Numbered from the stretch's first letter, positions 51,498-59,866 are shown. The stretch is DNA of 64,000 bases from Candidatus Lindowbacteria bacterium RIFCSPLOWO2_12_FULL_62_27 (GCA_001784175.1 MFPR01000030.1:109420-173419); one strand, 5' to 3'. Translations and numbers: made by a program. Notes: generated from the letters alone by a model not told the origin.

Positions 51498-51866
51498 ATG
51501 TTAGTACTAGCGTTCAAGATTATGGTAGGGATTTTCATGTTCAGAGTATTGTTGTCGTTTGTTCAAGCCATGAATAAGAAGCCCGAAACCATGAGCGCAG
51601 AATTGCCGTGTATGATTGAGATAGGCAAGTTTGGTGCTGATGAAGTAGATTTTAAAGGTTTGGAAAAAGGTGTAGGGAAAATCGCCAGTCTTCGAGTATT
51701 GAAGAACCGTATTAAGGAACTTCAAATTCAGATCACTAAAGTGGAGAATTCTGGAGTACGTTTCAAGCTGGAGAAGATATTAGAGAGGTACGTTCAGGAA
51801 CAGAAGAGAATCCGGCGAGAGGTACTTACAGAAGAGTATATCTACTGGGAAGAGCTTCAAAAGTAA
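51498..51866 (+). CDS. Membrane-anchored coiled-coil protein
   Basis: 122 aa with AGGAGG upstream. One membrane helix (VLAFKIMVGIFMFRVLL), then a charged helix suited to coiled-coil (SLRVLKNRIKELQIQITKVE; LEKILERYVQEQKRIRRE). AT-richer than its neighbours, suggesting a different origin. Function unknown. Confidence 0.55.
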   Translation: MLVLAFKIMVGIFMFRVLLSFVQAMNKKPETMSAELPCMIEIGKFGADEVDFKGLEKGVGKIASLRVLKNRIKELQIQITKVENSGVRFKLEKILERYVQEQKRIRREVLTEEYIYWEELQK

Positions 51867-51890
51867 AGGATGGGAACCTTGGAGGAATTC

Positions 51891-51917
51891 ATGGATGTGG
51901 ACGAATCCTCCCAATGA
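51891..51917 (+). CDS. Eight-codon leader ORF coupled to the sigma region-4-like gene
   Basis: TTGGAGG-AATTC precedes ATG 51891; the frame reads MDVDESSQ and stops with a TGA that overlaps the ATG of the next gene (ATGA). The next gene has no ribosome site of its own, so its translation probably depends on this leader. Confidence 0.45.
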   Translation: MDVDESSQ

Positions 51918-52168
51918 GCACGATCTCCCCGGACGACGCACGTGATCTGCTGAAAGTTCTGATCATGAATCTGCCGAAGCGCCACAGACAAATCATCTAT
52001 TTGATCGATTACGAAAAACTGACCCATGCCGATGTCGCGGATGTCCTGAACTTGGACGATGGCCACAAACCCTTGATGAGCGCACAGCGTGTCGAACGGA
52101 TTTACGATAGAATCCGCGTCCGCCTCCAAAGGCGGATGGAGAACGAGGGGTATTACGGGTTTTTATGA
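51914..52168 (+). CDS. Sigma-70 region 4-like DNA-binding protein
   Basis: 84 aa. LPKRHRQIIYLIDYEKLTHA and DVADVLNLDD then VERIYDRIRVRLQRRMENEG form the helix-turn-helix of sigma region 4, which reads the -35 element; regions 1-3 are absent. A protein with a region-2-like segment is encoded next door, so the pair may be a split sigma factor, as in the SigO/RsoA pair of Bacillus. Translation appears coupled to an 8-codon leader. Confidence 0.65.
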   Translation: MSTISPDDARDLLKVLIMNLPKRHRQIIYLIDYEKLTHADVADVLNLDDGHKPLMSAQRVERIYDRIRVRLQRRMENEGYYGFL

Positions 52169-52210
52169 CGTTGGAGACTGCAACGGAAAAATCTCGGTAT
52201 CGTCCTGACG

Positions 52211-52240
52211 TTGTCCGCTGACCGCCGTTCATGCTATGAA
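52211..52240 (+). promoter_or_regulatory. Leaderless promoter before the sigma region-2-like gene
   Basis: TTGTCC (52211-52216), 18-nt spacer, TATGAA (52235-52240), and ATG 8 nt further on (52249). The same distance from -10 to ATG is seen at moxR. Confidence 0.4.
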
Positions 52241-52248
52241 TAATCGTC

Positions 52249-53577
52249 ATGGCTCGAAACGCGTCTGGAGGAAATTCGCCTGACCCCAAGGGGTTTGTGG
52301 TTCCGCATCTCATCGATTGGCTGAAAAAATGCAAACAGGGTCCGCTACGGCCGCCAGAAATGCCCAACGATGTAAAGGCGGAACTTCTTAATTGGGTTAT
52401 CCAGCGTCTAAGATCGGCGATCTATCATTCTACCGGCGAATCCCATCCGCCGCGGCCTACGACTGAATCGAAAGTTGAGAAACCGGAGACTCGCCATCCG
52501 ATCAACATCTTTGACCACATCACTGACACCGATCCGGGACTCCCAGCGAAGCAACTGACGGCGGCTGAAAAAGGGGAATTTTATGCCCGATTTTATCAAT
52601 CCTTCTACGAAAACGTCGCGTGGGTGTTTTTCGAGGAGAAAATCCTGCCGACCGAGGAGGACATACAGCAGGGTCTGCCCCTGAATGAATCCTTTTTGAA
52701 ACAGGCGCTGGGCGCCAAAATAATCGGCGACGCGGCGCTTCATGCAAGCCTCAATCAGCGTGTCAACTGGTGGATTCTTGACCAATGCCGTAAACGAAAC
52801 AAGGAATCAGATTACGGCCTGCTCGGTCTAAAGATCGACGACATCCTCAAACATGGGGAACAGCATTTTTTGAATGTGCAGGATTCGGACAACTGGCGAG
52901 CCGGTCTTTGGATCCTCATGGGGTTGCCGAAAGAAGCGCAGGCAGATATGAACCGCATCGGCGAATTCCAGGGCCGCTGCCGAACGATCGCCGCTGTGGC
53001 CTGCGAGTATGATGAGGACAACAATAACCTGAGCATCAAATCCCGTGTAATCAAACCGCTTCTCATTCAAATTTTTCAGGCGGTTGGCGAGCCAATGTCG
53101 GTCGATGAACTGCGGCAAATCGTTGCGGGCAAAATGAGCATTTCAAAGATGGATGGGGAACTCAGTCTCGACGTGACCAACAAGGACGGGGATCCGTGTT
53201 TGGTTCCGGAAAGCGATCTGCAAGCCGATGCGCCGCCGGCGGACGAATTTGCGGTTGAGCCGTGCGCGGCCGAATTCATCCGTCTGACAGGTCTTGATCA
53301 GGATCTCGGATTTTATCTGGCAGCCCTCCGTGAGTATCGCGCCGGCGCCTTCACCTCCGCGCGTCTGGCGCCGATACTGACCCGCACGTTGAACGTCTCG
53401 CTTACTACTGTCTACAATAAAATCAAGCGCGTCGACAGTCTATTTGATTTTTTTAAAGGCAATGACAACCCGAATCGGAATTTATTCGCGGACGAGTTGA
53501 TCCGCTGGCTTGAAAAGTGCGCCGATTCCGCGTTCAACAAGAAAGCGAGGGTGGTTGGGAATAAATCAAATGCGTAA
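52249..53577 (+). CDS. Sigma region 2-like protein with HTH-like C terminus
   Basis: 442 aa. Residues 105-190 (FYARFYQSFYENVAWVFFEE and SLNQRVNWWILDQCRKRNKE) have the Tyr/Phe-spaced helix and WxLD-x-RKR ending of sigma region 2, which binds core polymerase and the -10 box. Near 385-420 an HTH-like stretch (LTRTLNVSLTTVYNKIKRVD) occurs. The motif LIxWLxKC is found near both ends. No signal peptide. First gene after its own promoter, overlapping the next by 8 bp. The sigma relationship is inferred from pattern only. Confidence 0.5.
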   Translation: MARNASGGNSPDPKGFVVPHLIDWLKKCKQGPLRPPEMPNDVKAELLNWVIQRLRSAIYHSTGESHPPRPTTESKVEKPETRHPINIFDHITDTDPGLPAKQLTAAEKGEFYARFYQSFYENVAWVFFEEKILPTEEDIQQGLPLNESFLKQALGAKIIGDAALHASLNQRVNWWILDQCRKRNKESDYGLLGLKIDDILKHGEQHFLNVQDSDNWRAGLWILMGLPKEAQADMNRIGEFQGRCRTIAAVACEYDEDNNNLSIKSRVIKPLLIQIFQAVGEPMSVDELRQIVAGKMSISKMDGELSLDVTNKDGDPCLVPESDLQADAPPADEFAVEPCAAEFIRLTGLDQDLGFYLAALREYRAGAFTSARLAPILTRTLNVSLTTVYNKIKRVDSLFDFFKGNDNPNRNLFADELIRWLEKCADSAFNKKARVVGNKSNA

Positions 53578-54799
53578 GGACGTGGTCAGTATGTTATTGG
53601 ATGAAGACGCCCGGCCGGGCTTTCGGGCCGGCCAAATCTGGGCATTAACGGAGGCTGCCGGATTGCCGAATCCTGTCGTGTGTCTGCTCGGCAAGTCTGA
53701 AAGTGGGAGCTGGTCGGTCTTGAACGTCGCAGACAGGGACGTGTTACGAATGGCGTCGGACCGCGACCTCGTCCTGACGCCGGACGAATCGGGTTTGTCG
53801 TTCACGGCGATGATGGAAACCTGGAACCGCGCGGAAATTCCGCAATCGTTTTTGTCCCATTGCATGGGTACCGTTTCCGACACCATATTATTTACGCTCA
53901 AAAAAATGGCCAATCTCCCCTCCGATGCCGTCTACTCCGGCTCGCCAGTCGGTCGTGTCGGCCCGCCGATCCGCTATCCCGGCGACCCGAGAATCGAATT
54001 TCAGAAAAAGGAACGGTTATTCCCTCAGCAGGATCAGGTGCTGGAACTTGCAGCGACAACAGATTCGCCGGCCGTCATGGAAATATCCAGGGAGGAGTCC
54101 GATGAAATCAGCCGGAAGGTCGGCGGCGGCATTCTGACGTCAGTCTTCGAATTTATCAGCGACCTTCTTTGCACGCCGGCTGTCCAGCCGTTCCCTGTAT
54201 ATCAGGAATACAGTGTAGCGGCGGCGACCCGACCCGAACGGAGAGTCAGAGGGATTGACCATCGCATGGTGTCGGACGACCATGAGCTTGCGATCGGTCT
54301 TGTCCTGTGGGACGACGGGGGTCTTTCCGTCATCGTTTCCGGTAAGGATGTTGACTTTGACAGAGCCGAGTTCTTCAGCGAACGCGAGACCATCAAATGG
54401 TCGTTCAAATATGAGGGAGAATCCGCAGCCATGTATGACTTTTCCTCGGCTCTGCTTCGCGCCACAGGCAAGTTCCATATCGCGCTTCAGGTCGCCGGAG
54501 GCAAAATCACAGTCGACTGCCGACCGGCAGATGGAGGAAAAGAATGCAAAGTCCCCGCTGAACCGGTCTTGGTGTTTGAGGGGTTTCTCACGAAGTTCCG
54601 AAAATCCGGTAGCGATCTTGCCGCCGTAATAGGCATGATCGAGAAGGAAACTGATCCCGTTCTGCATTTTTTCATGGAGCAGATGCTGCTTAACGTCCTC
54701 AACAGCGCCGCCGACAAATCCATTTACAGGTCGTATGCCGGCGAACTCAAAAGGTCAACCACGAGGTTGGCGACATGGGTGGAAACCCATCTTGGCTGA
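53570..54799 (+). CDS. Hypothetical protein of the split-sigma/Lon-like cluster
   Basis: 409 aa from ATG 53570. The N-terminal 100 residues (RPGFRAGQIWALTEAAGLPN then PVVCLLGKSESGSW, DLVLTPDESGLSFTAMMETW) look like a small beta-barrel, possibly PemK/MazF-like. The middle and C-terminal parts (VSDDHELAIGLVLWDDGGLS; FFMEQMLLNVLNSAADK) are not recognised. Overlaps the previous gene by 8 bp. It could be an effector or an anti-sigma component. Confidence 0.5.
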   Translation: MRKDVVSMLLDEDARPGFRAGQIWALTEAAGLPNPVVCLLGKSESGSWSVLNVADRDVLRMASDRDLVLTPDESGLSFTAMMETWNRAEIPQSFLSHCMGTVSDTILFTLKKMANLPSDAVYSGSPVGRVGPPIRYPGDPRIEFQKKERLFPQQDQVLELAATTDSPAVMEISREESDEISRKVGGGILTSVFEFISDLLCTPAVQPFPVYQEYSVAAATRPERRVRGIDHRMVSDDHELAIGLVLWDDGGLSVIVSGKDVDFDRAEFFSERETIKWSFKYEGESAAMYDFSSALLRATGKFHIALQVAGGKITVDCRPADGGKECKVPAEPVLVFEGFLTKFRKSGSDLAAVIGMIEKETDPVLHFFMEQMLLNVLNSAADKSIYRSYAGELKRSTTRLATWVETHLG

Positions 54800-54842
54800 T
54801 GAGTTTGACGGGGGCGTGCCGTTGGAGGCGCTTCAGAAGACG

Positions 54843-55439
54843 ATGAAGTCAATCGCCGTTGTGGGCGAGATTGGCATCCTCACCGTCGATGCCGACAACG
54901 ATATGCACGTGTATTACCTCGTCTATGACCCCGGCGGCGAAAGTTGCACGCGATGGGAGAATGAATGTCTGACAGTCTTTCCGGACATCCGCACCCATTT
55001 TAGGCGCGTATCATGGCCTAGGCGTGACAGCCATTTCGTCAACATATCCCAGAAGAATTTCTATCTCCGTGATTTTCACACGAAAAACACGCAAGTGGCG
55101 TCATGTAAGAGCCGTTCAATAGCGCTCGGCGTTGCGCTCTGTGCCTTGTCTGTTGATTTCGATATCCAAATGAACAAGGTCGCTTGCACGGGTGATTTGA
55201 ACATCGACGGTGACATCGGCCCCGCGCCGGACGTCGCCAATAAGCTCCGGGATTTCGGGTATTCGAGATCGTTCGAGATGATTCTCATGCCCGCACAGCA
55301 TAAGAATCACGTGGAACGGATGGACTTCAGCAATGAGATTGCGGCCAAAATTTATTTCGTTTCCAATCTTCAGGAGGGTCTGGTCGCCGTCCATCAGAAG
55401 GTCAAGCCGAAACATTACCTGGGAATAGCCAAGCCGTGA
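54843..55439 (+). CDS. Lon proteolytic-domain-like protein (1)
   Basis: 198 aa from ATG 54843 (MKSIAVVGEIGILTVDAD). The segment SCKSRSIALGVALCALSVDF, then VACTGDLNIDGDIGPAPDVA, then NKLRDFGYSRSFEMILMP follows the Lon P-domain order (Ser helix, TGE-like strand, Lys helix). The Lon catalytic Lys position seems replaced, so it may be a pseudo-protease. No ATPase domain is present. Closest relative is the next gene. An earlier in-frame start would overlap the upstream gene by 65 bp. Confidence 0.5.
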   Translation: MKSIAVVGEIGILTVDADNDMHVYYLVYDPGGESCTRWENECLTVFPDIRTHFRRVSWPRRDSHFVNISQKNFYLRDFHTKNTQVASCKSRSIALGVALCALSVDFDIQMNKVACTGDLNIDGDIGPAPDVANKLRDFGYSRSFEMILMPAQHKNHVERMDFSNEIAAKIYFVSNLQEGLVAVHQKVKPKHYLGIAKP

Positions 55440-56782
55440 CAACCGGCCAGATCGGCATCCTGGCGTTGGACAAGGATGACACGGTGTCAGTGCTTATGCT
55501 GGCCTACAATCCCGATGGAGACAGCAGTACGAAGTGGGAGTCCGACAACCATGGCGCGTTTGACGACGTGCGTAAGGCCCTTTCGGGTTCCTCCCGATCT
55601 ACCGGGATGCGGGTGAAGATCACACGCGAGCACTTCTATCTACAAGATTTCTGTAGCCGTCAGACTCGAGCGCTGGCCTGTAGAGGCCGGTCGTTCGCCC
55701 TCGGCCTTGGTCTGTGCGCGCGGGCCGTTCAACTTGGAGTGGACATGTCACGCGTCATCTGCACGGGCAACGTGAACGCCGACGGCAATGTTCTGAGAGT
55801 CGACGGCCTTGAAAGCAAGTTGCGTTCATTTGGTCTGCATGATTCGTTCGACATGGTGTTGGTCCCAGCCGAACAGAAACCTGAGACTGAGGATTTGGTC
55901 CGAAGGAATGGCATTACGGAGGCGCTTTTTAACAAGATCAAGTATGTCAATACCCTTGGCGAAGCATTCGCCGAATGCGGGCTTCCGACTCCCACCACAC
56001 GATCTCCACGGGTTCTGGCGACATTGCTGGTGACGATCATTCTGTCTTTGTTCTTGGCCACCGCACTTTACAGGTGGTTTCAACACAACAAGCGAGGGAG
56101 CGCTAATGAAATCCGCTCGGTGCAAAAAACCAGTGATACGTCGGCACGGGCATCTACCGAGTCAAATTGGTTAAAGCCGGCATCAACAAAATTAATTGAT
56201 CTTGGAAACATACCTGAATTTGCCGGTCAGCAGATAACGCCTGAACCACTCAATCTAAAAGATGGAAAAGTCATTGAATGGCGTGAACAGAAAATGTCCT
56301 TTACTCTACCAAAAACTTGGGAACAAGTACTTTTTGCTGACGATGAGATGCGCTGGGAAGACAGACGTGCACCCGTCATCGGGAGCGGCGACGGCATATA
56401 TTTACAGGTTGTTACTCACAGAGGTGAAATTGACATACAAAAACATATTGGAGTAAAAGCAAAAGAACTCTTCGAACAATTTCTTAACGGTGATATACGG
56501 AGTTACACGCTACTTCCCATAGATGGTGTTGTAGGGATTTTATGGATAGACCCCAACATATCAGACGGCACCCCGATATATTTATCAACCGACACTTACA
56601 ATTATGGATCGGTGAGTTTGTATGACCACGAATACTGTTCAATATATTGGGTAGGTGTTAAACCTTTTCAAGGCGGCGCGAGAACTATGGCGATAACATG
56701 TCAGGCTGTTTACACCAGATATCCGCTTGCTTCGCCGACTCTATTGGCTATCATTCGATCTGTAAAATTTCAGTCTAAGTGA
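55436..56782 (+). CDS. Lon proteolytic-domain-like protein (2), membrane-anchored
   Basis: 448 aa, GTG start overlapping the previous stop (GTGA). N-terminal domain is a paralogue of its neighbour: ACRGRSFALGLGLCARAVQL, VICTGNVNADGNVLRVDGLE, SKLRSFGLHDSFDMVLVP. Next a transmembrane helix (VLATLLVTIILSLFLATALY) and a 240-aa outer domain (VIEWREQKMSFTLPKTWEQV; YGSVSLYDHEYCSIYWVG). The second half is AT-richer. It could sense an envelope signal and transmit it to the sigma-like proteins. Confidence 0.55.
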   Translation: MTTGQIGILALDKDDTVSVLMLAYNPDGDSSTKWESDNHGAFDDVRKALSGSSRSTGMRVKITREHFYLQDFCSRQTRALACRGRSFALGLGLCARAVQLGVDMSRVICTGNVNADGNVLRVDGLESKLRSFGLHDSFDMVLVPAEQKPETEDLVRRNGITEALFNKIKYVNTLGEAFAECGLPTPTTRSPRVLATLLVTIILSLFLATALYRWFQHNKRGSANEIRSVQKTSDTSARASTESNWLKPASTKLIDLGNIPEFAGQQITPEPLNLKDGKVIEWREQKMSFTLPKTWEQVLFADDEMRWEDRRAPVIGSGDGIYLQVVTHRGEIDIQKHIGVKAKELFEQFLNGDIRSYTLLPIDGVVGILWIDPNISDGTPIYLSTDTYNYGSVSLYDHEYCSIYWVGVKPFQGGARTMAITCQAVYTRYPLASPTLLAIIRSVKFQSK

Positions 56783-56844
56783 ATGCTCATGGGAATTCTC
56801 TTTTTAACCTGACGTGGGGTGTGAATAAAAATAGGGAGAGTTCA

Positions 56845-57474
56845 TTGAACCTCGACGCGAACCTTCGAACGTATCTTGACGGCCGCAAGCCCGACGCGCG
56901 GTACGCATCGTTCGACTACTGCTTCAATTACTTCCAGTCGTTTCGCGACGGAAACATCAGCACGTTGTGTAGTCCGGCCAACGTACAGCTAAGCTGCCTT
57001 CAGCTCGGTTTCTATCTCGCGAGTTGGGGCATGCTCCGGGGCTCCGCCGAGTTGTTGCAAAAGAGTGCCATGCATCTCATTCCCGTCATAGAGGTAATCG
57101 CACGTACTGACGCGTCCTTGTGGGAACTTGATGCCCACTGCTACACCGAAACCAACATTCACCGCCTCTTGGATGTGGCGAGCCATTTACGCCAAGCTAA
57201 TTCTGGGATGTCCGACATTCTCGTCACGAAGATCATGCTCGGGGTGTTCGGCAATGTTCCCGCCTTTGACACGAATTTCAAGAGAGGCTGCCAAGTCGCC
57301 ACGTTCGGCCCCAAGGCCTTGAGGAAGATCGGCGCCTTTTATCAAGATCATTCTGCGATCATCGACGCATTTCGGGTGCCGACGCTCGACTTCGTAAACG
57401 GTGTCCCCACTCAGCGCAAGTACACTCGCGCGAAGGTCATCGACATGGCCTTTTTTATAGAGGGTATGGCGTGA
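56845..57474 (+). CDS. Hypothetical protein in an integron-type cassette
   Basis: 209 aa from TTG 56845 (AGGGAGAG 4 nt upstream); GTG 56779 and GTG 56821 are also in frame but have no ribosome site. Residues RKPDARYASFDYCFNYFQSF near the start and YTETNIHRLLDVASHLRQA near the middle belong to a widespread uncharacterised family. An attC-like site begins 10 bp after its stop, so this gene plus that site looks like one integron gene cassette. Function unknown. Confidence 0.6.
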   Translation: MNLDANLRTYLDGRKPDARYASFDYCFNYFQSFRDGNISTLCSPANVQLSCLQLGFYLASWGMLRGSAELLQKSAMHLIPVIEVIARTDASLWELDAHCYTETNIHRLLDVASHLRQANSGMSDILVTKIMLGVFGNVPAFDTNFKRGCQVATFGPKALRKIGAFYQDHSAIIDAFRVPTLDFVNGVPTQRKYTRAKVIDMAFFIEGMA

Positions 57475-57483
57475 ACGAAGATC

Positions 57484-57540
57484 GCATAACTAGCCGCTCA
57501 ACCCGCCGCCGTTCTGGCGTGGGTTCGTAGGGCGTTAGGC
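57484..57540 (+). other. Integron attC-like recombination site
   Basis: R''-like GCATAAC (57484-57490), R' GTTAGGC (57534-57540) matching GTTRRRY, length 57 bp, and between them AACCC/GGGTT and CGCC/GGCG arms around a short loop, the folded structure used by integron integrases. R'' and R' pair with one mismatch. No integrase gene is in the window. Confidence 0.6.
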
Positions 57541-57670
57541 TGACAAAGTTCGTCAAGCAGGGGATGCTCGACCTTCACAGAAGTCAATCCTTTTTTAGAC
57601 TTAGCTATCGGAGATTCGCCGAAGGTAATGTGGGTGGCTCCCACATCGAAAAGGCATGGAGGTGATAGTC

Positions 57671-57847
57671 ATGGGACAAACTTGCGGCGATTGCCACGGA
57701 AACGGCCGGTGCAGTCACTGTCACGGATCAGGTAAGCAAGACTATCCAGGATACGGAACACCAAGCGACAACCCCTGTTCGTGGTGTCGGGGATCTGGAG
57801 TTTGCCAAATTTGCCAGGGGAAAGGTGGGTGGAATTTTCCACGGTGA
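57671..57847 (+). CDS. DnaJ-type zinc-finger mini-protein
   Basis: 58 aa from ATG 57671 with GGAGG upstream. Four CxxCxGxG units: CGDCHGNG, CSHCHGSG, CSWCRGSG, CQICQGKG, the DnaJ central zinc-binding module with no J-domain. Probably binds two zinc ions and may act as a chaperone-like adaptor. Two of the units also read CXXCH, but haem attachment is unlikely because no signal peptide exists. A hairpin TGTGGG/CCCACA at 57629-57645 lies upstream. Confidence 0.7.
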   Translation: MGQTCGDCHGNGRCSHCHGSGKQDYPGYGTPSDNPCSWCRGSGVCQICQGKGGWNFPR

Positions 57848-57939
57848 CGTGGCTATTAATTGTGGATATGTACCAGATATAGGACATTCTTGCGTGTCGA
57901 CGAACGACTACGCACAATAAGTATACTGCGGAGGTGGTA

Positions 57940-58395
57940 ATGATGGATGATGAGGCTGCCAGCAAAATGATCAAAGAAACGGAGGCCGAGGTTGACCATC
58001 TGGTAGACAACTATCCGAGGCAGCCACGGGCCACGCAAGTAAAACAAGCAATCGATGAATTGAACGCTCTGATGGCCAGTTGGGAAAAAAGTACGGAGGA
58101 AGAAGTTTCCGAGCTTGCTGAGACGACAGGAAGGTCGTTAGTCATGGAGGCAGGCTACCATCGTGCCATGCCAGCGGTGTTGGCAACCGCTGAGCGTTTT
58201 ATGGATGTCGATGATGATGAGATAGTCCGACTATTCGCTTCCAGCAAATCTCCTGCACCGAACGGTGGAACATGGCCGGATTTCTTCAAACAAAAAGGCA
58301 AGACAATCGCCATGAAGGCTGCAATATTTGCGAATGCGATAGAATCAAAGAGCCGTAAGATAAAGAAAAATGAAGTGGGAAACGGCCTACCGTGA
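57940..58395 (+). CDS. Hypothetical helical protein
   Basis: 151 aa from ATG 57940 with GGAGG upstream. Mostly acidic helices (KETEAEVDHLVDNYPRQPRA, ELNALMASWEKSTEEEVSEL). No recognised domain. Coupled to the next gene (GTGA overlap). Confidence 0.5.
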   Translation: MMDDEAASKMIKETEAEVDHLVDNYPRQPRATQVKQAIDELNALMASWEKSTEEEVSELAETTGRSLVMEAGYHRAMPAVLATAERFMDVDDDEIVRLFASSKSPAPNGGTWPDFFKQKGKTIAMKAAIFANAIESKSRKIKKNEVGNGLP

Positions 58396-58712
58396 CACCA
58401 GATGACGAATTTGATTCATTACTGGCGCGACTTAAGGCCACTCGGACTATGGTGTCGTCTGCCCTCGCAGGTAGGCCCTTGCTCAAGACCATTGATCCAA
58501 TCTTTCTAGTGACCGAAATCTGGATTAAGTCTGTGAAAGGCCTGAGGATGGTGGTTCACAAGCACGGGAATCGTGAAACGATCGCTGAAGTGGATGGAGT
58601 GGCCGATGGAATGATCCCAATTATGCGTCAGTATGTGAGTGCCTTGGAAGAGCTTGCGATCCAATACCGAAATGAAACAGATGCTGCCGATGCCCAAAAG
58701 GAAGAAGTATGA
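58392..58712 (+). CDS. Hypothetical helical protein
   Basis: 106 aa, GTG start overlapping the previous stop. Helical throughout (FDSLLARLKATRTMVSSALA, YVSALEELAIQYRNETDAAD). No recognised family; probably works with its upstream neighbour. Confidence 0.5.
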   Translation: MTPDDEFDSLLARLKATRTMVSSALAGRPLLKTIDPIFLVTEIWIKSVKGLRMVVHKHGNRETIAEVDGVADGMIPIMRQYVSALEELAIQYRNETDAADAQKEEV

Positions 58713-58781
58713 ACCTGAGGCCATAGTGGCTATTTTTGCGAGCCGCAGAAAAAAGACCACTTATTCCAGTTTAGAATTAAT

Positions 58782-58883
58782 ATGAGACTTACCCGAGCTG
58801 AACTTGAAGCGCTGTCGATCGTGTGGCATACAGACAGAAAGATGGAGCATCTGCAACGATCGCCCATATCGACACAATCATAG
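58782..58883 (+). pseudogene. BlaI/MecI-like N-terminal fragment
   Basis: A 33-codon frame begins MRLTRAELEALSIVW, which resembles the first helix of BlaI/MecI repressors (SDAELEVMxVIW), then departs and stops. A promoter-like AAAAAA-N17-TAGAAT lies 5 bp upstream. Most likely a truncated regulator, although a short functional peptide is possible. The rest of 58713-59015 has only the palindrome GTGAATT-TAA-AATTCAC (58951-58967) and the promoter element of the next gene. Confidence 0.35.
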
Positions 58884-58979
58884 GGCGACGGAGCGGAGGT
58901 GCCCCACCCGACCGCGGGGATGGGTCAGGGCGGCCTTCTGATAGACCCCGGTGAATTTAAAATTCACTCCTGATTCTTG

Positions 58980-59007
58980 AAAAATCTCGCTTTTGCCCGT
59001 TTATACA
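58980..59007 (+). promoter_or_regulatory. Shared promoter-like element, copy A
   Basis: AAAAATC, 11 nt, CGTTTATACAT (58998-59008). Read as a promoter this gives an A-tract -35, 17-nt spacer, and TATACA (59002-59007). The gene start is 8 nt after the -10 box, leaderless. Same architecture as copies B and C. Confidence 0.5.
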
Positions 59008-59015
59008 TTACAGAC

Positions 59016-59390
59016 ATGAATGGAAAAAGATCGAATAGGGGGGTGGCTGGAATGTCGGGGGAAAGGCTGAAAGATATTGCCTGGTTTATGGCGGAGGCGA
59101 GAAAATGGCAAGGTTGGGCAGAGCGGTCGCGGCAGGTTGGGGACGTCGATCAGTTTCATTATTTTGCTTCCAGGGCGTATGGGATCAACGACAGGCATCC
59201 GGGCGCCTGTCGGCTGTATGAGAAAGCCTTGGCCATGAAATCGAAAACCGAACAACGATACCGGGGATGGAGCGCGGCATTTCCCAGGATGCTGTACGGC
59301 GGCGGGGGCGGACTGTTCTGGTACAACGGAAACAGTCGTCTGTTGCATGGATTTTCCAAGCAGCCCGATTTCGCCGGATACGTGCGCTGA
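59016..59390 (+). CDS. Hypothetical protein with Gly/aromatic C-terminal segment
   Basis: 124 aa from ATG 59016 (MNGKRSNRGVAGMSGERL), leaderless behind element A; ATG 59052 is an alternative start with G-rich sequence before it. N-terminal helices (LKDIAWFMAEARKWQGWAER) are followed by a segment rich in Gly and aromatics (MLYGGGGGLFWYNGNSRLL). No domain recognised. Base composition like neighbours. Confidence 0.5.
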   Translation: MNGKRSNRGVAGMSGERLKDIAWFMAEARKWQGWAERSRQVGDVDQFHYFASRAYGINDRHPGACRLYEKALAMKSKTEQRYRGWSAAFPRMLYGGGGGLFWYNGNSRLLHGFSKQPDFAGYVR

Positions 59391-59866
59391 GTTGGCCGCC
59401 GATTGAATGATCAGCCGTTCAAGGCGTCCGCGCATCTGGAGCAGGACGCTGACTGGTAGTGTTTTTTGCACACCGGGACGGCGGACATGAAGGCGACGCC
59501 GTGAGGCCAAAATAGCGCCCAGTAATCGGTGTCAGACTTGCAGTTTTGCAGTAATGGCCATCGGTTATTTCTGCCACGATTTCCAGTACCCCGGCGCGCG
59601 CTTCAAATGCGCCACTGCCAAGATTAGAATAGCATCGTCCGTTTAGAAATTTCTTTCTGAATTTTAAAAAATCCCCATTTCCCTCGTTTATCCATATCAG
59701 GGAGGTGAGAAAATGAAACATCTGGCTCACATTCAAACAGGGGGAGGCCTCCCTACGACTACCTGAAGAGAAGCCCGACGCGCTGGGTCCAACCCGGCTT
59801 CGTGGATTGCACGCCCGGCTTTGTCCGGTCGTGTCAATAAAGGACGCTTTCGAAAAGGAGGAGAAA
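59391..59866. other. 476-bp region with promoter element B and a possible leader peptide
   Basis: No full-length gene is seen. A 24-bp stretch at 59563-59586 is 83% identical to 61195-61218. Element B follows (59665-59700). A 17-codon ORF (MKHLAHIQTGGGLPTTT, 59713-59766) has GGGAGG at the right distance and may be a leader. A minus-strand Cys-rich frame near 59430-59600 cannot be given a start and is not called. Confidence 0.4.
59665..59700 (+). promoter_or_regulatory. Shared promoter-like element, copy B
   Basis: AAAAAATC, 11 nt, CGTTTATCCAT (59685-59695), then ATCAGGGAGG. Spacing is identical to copies A and C. It is upstream of the leader ORF and the FlhA-C gene. Confidence 0.55.

Noticed and set aside
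57671..57847. Small dihaem cytochrome (two CXXCH)
   Set aside because: The motifs are part of four CxxCxGxG zinc units and there is no signal peptide for export.
59419..59600. Minus-strand Cys-rich small protein near 59.5 kb
   Set aside because: A frame with two CxxC-like pairs exists but has no start codon or ribosome site in frame before a stop.
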